A stretch of 5,160 nucleotides of DNA from Chloroflexota bacterium (GTDB lineage Bacteria; Chloroflexota; Anaerolineae; Anaerolineales; UBA4823). Positions 1 to 5,160 of this stretch are shown piece by piece. A program made the translations under genes and the position numbers. Where the stretch lies: assembly GCA_021849525.1 (NCBI GenBank), contig JAJZSS010000178.1, positions 1 to 5,160 on the forward strand. Direction: 5' to 3'. Positions within the stretch are counted from its first letter, which is position 1, and each line of letters begins with the position of its first letter. A model generated the notes under the pieces. That model was not told the DNA's origin, made no database searches, and saw only the letters and a program-made list of their open reading frames with translations.

Positions 1-1860
1 TTCCGATCTCTTCTGAATTAATTCCTGAAGCATTTCCGCGCGCGCCCGCTGCATATCGCTTACGTCCAGTTTGAGTCCGAACGAACCCGGTTTATGCAGG
101 GCAGTGATATCCACTTCGGCCTTAAGAGCACCCTTAATTCCAGCAAGCGGACCAGCGCTCTCAACATTCTGGTCACGTTCGTCCGGTAGTTCAGATGCCG
201 CCGGGGCAACCGCCTCAACCGGACGCATGGCTTGAAGCCAGGACGGAAGGTCTGCTTGAGCAAGGCCCGTATCTTTTACTGCTTCACCAGTATCTTCTAC
301 TTCTTCGATTGGTGCGGCCGCCTTAGATATCTGGCCAATTGCTTCTTGAGCATGGACATCGAGCAGCCAGTCGGGCAATTCTTGTCCAGCAAACTCTTCA
401 GCCGGCAGTTCCTGCTCGACATCTCCAGAAAATGGCGCCACCTTGGAAGCAATTGGATCTCCAGATTCATCCATTTTATGGCGTAATTCAATAAGCCAGG
501 GTGGGTCATTTCCCATTTCCAGGCTGCCATCAACGATTAATGGATCCTCGGAGCTCCCCTGGTCGGGTCCGGGGAACAGCTCTTTTTCTATTGTAGCAAA
601 TTCGTCATCCAGAAATGCTCTGTCGCTTTCTGGGATAGAAGACTCGGGTGCTTCATTGCCGGGTTCGCTCTCAAAAGGAAGGTTTGAGGTTAACTCATCG
701 CCAGTAAGCAGTGGTTCAACATCTTCGGGCAATTCTTCCGATATTGAAGGCTTTGACTTCACCACTAATTCATCATCGCTGGCTTTCAACCAACCCGGAA
801 TTTCCTCTGCACCTGTTTGCTCTGGAACATCTGCTCCAGTGGTTTCCATTCGCAACCATTCAGTAAGCTGGTCGGTTGGCTTAATCGGCCTGCCAGGTAT
901 ACTTGCATACCAGGGAGGAGTATCCCCGATGGCATCATCCTCGGATCCTTCTTGCTCAGAAGGCTCCTCTGGTAAGGCATAATTTACCGATTCAGCCGGT
1001 GGGTTTGAGCTTTCTTGCATCCATTCAGGAAGTTCCTGCTCTGGAAGCAGGATTTCTTCTTCCTCGGCTGGCCTCGATGGCTCAGCTTCTGACTCCAATT
1101 CAGTCGGCTCCTGGTTAAAATAAGCGGTCCAGTCAGAAGGTTTTTCTTCAGCAGCAGGCACCTCAGGGATTTCTCCGGCTGCGGTCTCAAAATTCAGATC
1201 GGGAGATTTCAGCCAGTCTGGAATATCACTCCGGTCGTCGGTTGGCTCAGGCAATTGAGCTATCGATTCAGAAGGACGAGTGGCTCGGATCCGGGTTAAC
1301 CATTCGGGCTCAGCCTCATCACCCGGTCGCAATATTTCCGGTGATTCCGATTCAACAATCTCATCACCGCTATCGATCCTTGCGCTCGTCAACCAATCGG
1401 GCATGCTGGCATCGATATCATCCGAGGCTGTTCCTGGCTCTGGCTCTGATGCCTCTTCATCGAGTGGCGAAGAGTTACTGCTACCTGTCTCTTCATTTGC
1501 GTCACTGTAGCGGAAGTCAGCTAACCAATCAGCGTCATGCGAGGCAGGACGTTTTACACCCATAAAATCCGGATCATCCAGCCCGGCTCGTAACCATTCT
1601 GCCGGATCGCCCATCGCATCAGCATCTTCTGAGTTTTCAACTGGCGTTTCATGCGAGCGGAGTGAACGCAGCCAATCAGGAGCTTCGGGTTGGGATGCAC
1701 CAGCCTGATCGTCAAGACCGGCATCTGCTGGTTTGAGCCAATCGTCGGTTGGTTCCTGGGGTTTGACAATCAGTGGTTTCAGGCGTGCCTGGCAGAATTG
1801 GCAGATTTCCAATTCGGGAGGATTAGGCTTACCACACATCGGACAGCGAATTTCAGCCAT
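1..1860 (-). CDS. Zinc-ribbon protein with long acidic PDWL-repeat region (C-terminus beyond window)
   Basis: The frame is open for 620 codons from the ATG at 1860 to the window edge. Residues 1-23 form a zinc ribbon: C6-x2-C9 and C20-x2-C23, opening MAEIRCPMCGKPNPPELEIC. These are the only four cysteines in the visible protein. Residues 40 to about 545 are rich in Glu, Asp, Pro, Ser and Ala, look disordered, and carry 15 tryptophans, each in a short motif such as PDWL, PEWL, PPWL or PSWL. Residues about 573-620 (GIKGALKAEVDITALHKPGS and onward to an RARAEMLQELIQKR helix) look more ordered. No signal peptide or membrane segment is visible; one could follow beyond the window. The start lies 2 bases after the stop of the upstream gene, with a purine-rich GGGGGTTAAGC before it, so translation is probably coupled. 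Similar zinc-ribbon proteins occur in Anaerolineae from general knowledge; the function is unknown. A scaffold role is inference only. Confidence 0.9.
   Translation of the reverse strand, partial: MAEIRCPMCGKPNPPELEICQFCQARLKPLIVKPQEPTDDWLKPADAGLDDQAGASQPEAPDWLRSLRSHETPVENSEDADAMGDPAEWLRAGLDDPDFMGVKRPASHDADWLADFRYSDANEETGSSNSSPLDEEASEPEPGTASDDIDASMPDWLTSARIDSGDEIVESESPEILRPGDEAEPEWLTRIRATRPSESIAQLPEPTDDRSDIPDWLKSPDLNFETAAGEIPEVPAAEEKPSDWTAYFNQEPTELESEAEPSRPAEEEEILLPEQELPEWMQESSNPPAESVNYALPEEPSEQEGSEDDAIGDTPPWYASIPGRPIKPTDQLTEWLRMETTGADVPEQTGAEEIPGWLKASDDELVVKSKPSISEELPEDVEPLLTGDELTSNLPFESEPGNEAPESSIPESDRAFLDDEFATIEKELFPGPDQGSSEDPLIVDGSLEMGNDPPWLIELRHKMDESGDPIASKVAPFSGDVEQELPAEEFAGQELPDWLLDVHAQEAIGQISKAAAPIEEVEDTGEAVKDTGLAQADLPSWLQAMRPVEAVAPAASELPDERDQNVESAGPLAGIKGALKAEVDITALHKPGSFGLKLDVSDMQRARAEMLQELIQKRSE
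238..1740 (-). repeat. Fifteen degenerate [P/D/E]-x-W-L motifs within the zinc-ribbon protein
   Basis: The motif centres on tryptophans 41, 63, 89, 112, 156, 187, 216, 244, 280, 317, 335, 357, 455, 498 and 541. The residue before Trp is usually Asp or Glu, often preceded by Pro. The next residue is Leu in twelve copies; the exceptions are W244 (Thr), W280 (Met) and W317 (Tyr). A few basic or hydrophobic residues often follow, as in WLRSLR, WLTRIR, WLRM and WLIELR. Spacing is mostly 18-44 residues, with one 98-residue gap between W357 and W455. The linkers are not similar to each other, so this is a repeated short linear motif, not a tandem domain. At DNA level the copies share only short words such as aaccaatc and agccaatc. 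Confidence 0.85.
1792..1845 (-). other. Zinc-ribbon domain (CxxC-x10-CxxC)
   Basis: This segment encodes residues 6-23 of the zinc-ribbon protein. Cysteines 6, 9, 20 and 23 form two CxxC knuckles separated by ten residues, the normal layout of short bacterial zinc ribbons that bind one structural zinc. The first knuckle reads CPMCGKPN and the second CQFCQARL. Zinc binding is inferred from the pattern. Confidence 0.85.
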
Positions 1861-1862
1861 GC

Positions 1863-2486
1863 TTAACCCCCATAAGGCCGGTCAGACCCTAAAAGGAGCC
1901 GGAAACCGGTTGCCACCGTACCCAATGCAACACCGAGGAGGATCCCACGCACACCAGCAGTTGCTGGCACTCGCTCGAACCAGGATCGTATTGCAGCCAT
2001 AGCCGAAAGATCCAGGAAGCTGAGCGAAATGCTTCCTGCCAGTACGACCAGGACGGTGAGAACAAAGACCAAGGTGAAAGCGTTGAAACGACGGCCCAGC
2101 AAACGCGCGCTCGCAACAGCCAATACAACAGCTAAAACTGCCAACAAACTGGTCTCGACGGGCAGCTGAATATTGTTAAAGATCCACAACGACCACTCAG
2201 ATGTTGGTCCCAAAAAACCAGCAACCAGGATCGTTACGATCAGGGATAATATCAGGATCAAGCTGTACAGGCTCCCCTTTTGGCCGGTATTTATTTTTCG
2301 GATGTGCACATTTAACAGGTTGAATACCCCGACGATCAAGGCAACCGAGGCCAGGATAGCCGCCCAATGCAAAAAAACTGTTTGCAGGGTATTCAGCATA
2401 GGGTTTTCGAGAAAGTACCCGGCCAAAACGATCAATCCAATCGCGATGACAAGCGCAACCGAGAGCGAGGTCCGCAAGCGGTTCAT
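1863..2486 (-). CDS. Integral membrane protein with about six transmembrane segments, function unknown
   Basis: The 207-residue product is strongly hydrophobic. Likely membrane segments are at about residues 8-25, 38-60, 73-92, 108-130, 136-158 and 178-199. Basic clusters lie between segments 2 and 3 (HIRKINTGQK) and between 4 and 5 (ARLLGRRF), which suggests those loops are cytoplasmic. A conserved-looking GPTSEW sits between segments 3 and 4. No catalytic motif or transporter signature is seen, and I do not recognise a named family. The ATG at 2486 overlaps the upstream stop as ATGA, and GGGGTGA lies about 4 bases before it inside the upstream gene, so it is probably translated by coupling. 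The stop is 2 bases before the next gene. It most likely forms a complex with its operon partners, which is inference from gene order. Confidence 0.85.
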   Translation of the reverse strand: MNRLRTSLSVALVIAIGLIVLAGYFLENPMLNTLQTVFLHWAAILASVALIVGVFNLLNVHIRKINTGQKGSLYSLILILSLIVTILVAGFLGPTSEWSLWIFNNIQLPVETSLLAVLAVVLAVASARLLGRRFNAFTLVFVLTVLVVLAGSISLSFLDLSAMAAIRSWFERVPATAGVRGILLGVALGTVATGFRLLLGSDRPYGG

Positions 2487-3235
2487 TTGATCACCCCAAA
2501 CAACTTAAGCATGCTTCCCAAAAGAATACCCAGGATTACAACCCAGCGCATCGCATCTTGAGCGCGTAAGCTGGCCTGGTGCATCAATCCGGCGTTTAAG
2601 TAGGCACCCCCTGCATACAGCTCTTCACCAATCAATGGATCCTGTGCACTGGCGTACAACACAGCTTGCGCTTCGAGGTTATCGCTGCCAGCCAGAGTAT
2701 GGCTGCCAACGCGTTCATTGGCATCCACGATCAGGGCGACCTCACTGCCAAAATGCCCGGCTAAGACGGTGGTCGATACCTGCTGATCAAAAATCACAGG
2801 TAGTGTTCCAGCCGCGTATGAAAACGGCGTTAACCCACTGATCTGCCCGTACATCGGGTCAAAAAGACTTTCGGAGCGGATCGCCTGGTATGCGCTGTGT
2901 AAAGTATCCTGCGAAAGAATCCCGAGGGTGCCTTCACCGCTGGTTGCGATGGGCGGCTTGTCGCTGATGGATGCGGCGCGGGCAATCCGCTGAAGCATCG
3001 TCAGGCCAACCAGACCTGAGGCACCCGGCACATCGTTTACTCCGCCATAGCCCAAGGAGATATGCAGCCGTTTTCCGGCTTCTACAGCCAGGCCTACTGA
3101 GCGCCCCAAACGAGCAAAAGCCGGGATCTCCCGCAGGGGGCGATCCGGGCGCTTGCGGATCACAAGAGCATAAATTACCAGAATAATGAAAAATAGCCCG
3201 GCAAAGCCAAGCTCAAACGGAAGGATCGGATTCAC
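2483..3235 (-). CDS. DUF6754-like protein with one membrane segment at each end
   Basis: The 250-residue product begins at a GTG preceded by a strong ribosome site, AAGGGAGGT, 8 bases upstream. Residues 9-26 form an N-terminal membrane anchor followed by the basic stretch RKRPDR, and residues 231-248 form a second membrane segment. The soluble core between them contains striking motifs: SDKPP (91-95), SGEGTLGILSQDTL (99-112), GLTPFSYAAGTLPVI (134-148), LAGHFGSEVALI (158-169), LAGSDNLEAQAVLYA (181-195) and LIGEELYAGGAYL (201-213). I recognise this pattern from memory as the uncharacterised DUF6754 family; this should be checked by profile search. Both membrane ends and RKRPDR after the first suggest the core faces the cytoplasm. 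No enzyme motif is certain. The gene overlaps its upstream neighbour by 23 bases and its downstream neighbour by 4. Confidence 0.88.
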   Translation of the reverse strand: MNPILPFELGFAGLFFIILVIYALVIRKRPDRPLREIPAFARLGRSVGLAVEAGKRLHISLGYGGVNDVPGASGLVGLTMLQRIARAASISDKPPIATSGEGTLGILSQDTLHSAYQAIRSESLFDPMYGQISGLTPFSYAAGTLPVIFDQQVSTTVLAGHFGSEVALIVDANERVGSHTLAGSDNLEAQAVLYASAQDPLIGEELYAGGAYLNAGLMHQASLRAQDAMRWVVILGILLGSMLKLFGVIK

Positions 3236-3485
3236 TGGAAGGTACCTCCCTTAATAAGGAAACAAACGCACGCTGCTTTTGGTCATCCTCCAGCAACTGA
3301 GTAAGTGCATCCAAATTTTCTCCCGCGAAAGCCAATCTGAGAAGTGGTTGACCAATATATAAAGCCTGGGCGCCCAGGATTGCCAGCGGACCTGTAGATT
3401 CAAGCACGGATGCCACCATGTGATCCAACCCCCACCGGTGCAAGTTTATTGCCCAATCCTGCCAGATATGCTGGTCAAAATCCAT
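3213..3485 (-). CDS. Small protein of unknown function, first gene of the operon
   Basis: The chosen ATG at 3485 gives 90 residues beginning MDFDQHIWQDWAINLHRWGL. A TTG at 3509 would add eight residues (MNLCYTLR), but that region contains the likely promoter, so the ATG is preferred. The N-terminus holds three tryptophans (8, 11, 18). Residues 24-53 are moderately hydrophobic (VASVLESTGPLAILGAQALY onward) and could be an amphipathic or membrane-associated helix pair. Residues 56-81 look helical and mixed-charge, and the tail SSESDPSV is polar. No named family is recognised. No Shine-Dalgarno sequence precedes the ATG. The gene overlaps the next by 23 bases, which ties it to the operon and supports it as real despite its size. 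Confidence 0.72.
   Translation of the reverse strand: MDFDQHIWQDWAINLHRWGLDHMVASVLESTGPLAILGAQALYIGQPLLRLAFAGENLDALTQLLEDDQKQRAFVSLLREVPSSESDPSV
3244..3252 (-). promoter_or_regulatory. Strong ribosome binding site that fixes a GTG start
   Basis: Read on the minus strand this is AAGGGAGGT, 8 bases before the GTG at 3235. It supports that non-ATG start for the 250-residue protein; the next in-frame Met is only at residue 80. The site lies inside the coding sequence of the upstream small gene, so both genes are translated from overlapping message. Confidence 0.75.
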
Positions 3486-3491
3486 ACGTAG

Positions 3492-3500
3492 AGTATAGCA
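3492..3500 (-). promoter_or_regulatory. Extended -10 promoter element for the minus-strand operon, possibly leaderless
   Basis: On the minus strand the sequence reads TGC-TATACT, a TGn extended -10 with five of six bases matching TATAAT. Six bases (CTACGT) separate it from the ATG at 3485, so a start site 7 bases downstream would fall on the A of the ATG itself. No good -35 hexamer lies 16-18 bases upstream, as is common for extended -10 promoters. The lack of a Shine-Dalgarno sequence before this ATG fits a leaderless mRNA. Confidence 0.5.
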
Positions 3501-3522
3501 CAAATTCAATTTACATGGAATC

Positions 3523-3538
3523 CATAATTACAATTATG
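3523..3538. promoter_or_regulatory. Perfect 7-base inverted repeat, candidate operator
   Basis: CATAATT-AC-AATTATG is a perfect palindrome with a 2-base centre. It lies about 38-53 bases upstream of the inferred operon start, just above the -10 element, where an activator or repressor could act. It overlaps two weaker palindromes: ATGGA-A-TCCAT at 3515-3525, and 3532-3545 (AATTATGCATGATT), which has a single mismatched pair. The binding protein is unknown. Confidence 0.35.
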
Positions 3539-3600
3539 CATGATTCCAGGATGGTTGAATTTTCCGCTCAAACTGGAACCATACTGGCTGCAAAGCCCCA

Positions 3601-3647
3601 TGTTTACAATATAAACAGGATTTGTCTGATATATGACAGTAAACAGG
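3601..3647. repeat. Inverted and direct TAAACA repeats in the divergent intergenic region
   Basis: TGTTTA-CAATA-TAAACA (3601-3617) is a perfect 6-base inverted repeat with a 5-base centre. The word TAAACAGG occurs at 3612-3619 and again at 3640-3647, a direct repeat with a 28-base period. Between the two copies is TGTC-N8-GACA (3623-3638). The clustering of three TAAACA half-sites suggests an operator array for nifJ or for both divergent units. It does not match a consensus I can name with confidence. Confidence 0.4.
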
Positions 3648-3679
3648 TAATTATCATGCCATATATAACTACACCAGAA

Positions 3680-3711
3680 TTCCCTTGCAAGATAAACTAC
3701 TATCTAGGGAA
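3680..3711 (+). promoter_or_regulatory. Possible interrupted hairpin upstream of nifJ
   Basis: AGATA (3690-3694) pairs with TATCT (3701-3705) around a 6-base loop AACTAC. TTCCC (3680-3684) pairs with GGGAA (3707-3711) outside it, with a 5-base bulge TTGCA on the left and one base on the right. There is no T-run after it, so it is not a typical intrinsic terminator in the plus direction. It could be a protein site, or a leader structure if transcription starts upstream. Confidence 0.25.
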
Positions 3712-3716
3712 ACTAA

Positions 3717-5160
<1,444 letters not shown>

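Noticed and set aside
443..982. Plus-strand open frame of 179 codons, rich in Ser and Gly
   Set aside because: It is antisense to the zinc-ribbon protein. Its Ser-rich content follows from the Glu, Asp and Pro codons on the other strand, and the minus frame has a start, coupling and clear motifs.
1242..1565. Plus-strand open frame of 107 codons
   Set aside because: It is antisense to the same gene, with no ribosome site or recognisable domain and ordinary shadow composition.
238..1740. Possible CRISPR array or tandem DNA repeat, suggested by recurring aaccaatc and agccaatc words
   Set aside because: The recurring words are short, irregularly spaced and codon-aligned. They reflect the repeated W-L peptide motif in one open frame, not DNA repeats and spacers.
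3486..3509. N-terminal extension of the small protein from a TTG at 3509
   Set aside because: It would put the extended -10 element inside the coding sequence, has no ribosome site and uses a rarer start codon. The ATG at 3485 is simpler.

Overview
The window looks like part of the chromosome of an anaerobic bacterium, most plausibly a member of the Chloroflexota (class Anaerolineae). This assignment is an inference. It rests on the zinc-ribbon protein with acidic, PDWL-type repeats, the DUF6754-like membrane protein next to it and the pyruvate:ferredoxin oxidoreductase, and no ribosomal marker is present to confirm it. Both long coding regions run off the window edges.

Layout. Positions 1-3485 hold a tight minus-strand cluster of four genes, transcribed right to left: a 90-residue small protein (3213-3485), a 250-residue DUF6754-like protein with a membrane segment at each end (2483-3235), a 207-residue protein with about six membrane segments (1863-2486), and a zinc-ribbon protein of at least 620 residues (1-1860, C-terminus outside the window). 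Successive junctions are a 23-base overlap, a 4-base ATGA overlap and a 2-base gap, so this is almost certainly one translationally coupled operon. An extended -10 element sits so close to the first ATG that the operon mRNA may be leaderless.

Positions 3486-3785 are a 300-base divergent intergenic region of about 34% G+C by hand count, clearly more AT-rich than the genes. It contains several inverted and direct repeats that look like operators and a possible hairpin. Positions 3786-5160 hold the first 458 codons of nifJ, pyruvate:ferredoxin (flavodoxin) oxidoreductase, on the plus strand. All three substrate or cofactor residues that can be checked in this part are present at the same positions as in the Desulfovibrio africanus enzyme.

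How the genes relate. nifJ is central anaerobic metabolism: it converts pyruvate and CoA to acetyl-CoA, CO2 and reduced ferredoxin. The minus-strand operon has no assigned function. Its gene set suggests a membrane-anchored assembly: two integral membrane proteins plus a long soluble, probably disordered protein in which every tryptophan (15 of 15) lies in a short repeated motif and every cysteine (4 of 4) lies in the N-terminal zinc ribbon. That architecture suggests a multivalent scaffold and is the best candidate here for an undescribed system. The only visible link between nifJ and the operon is the shared, repeat-rich intergenic region.
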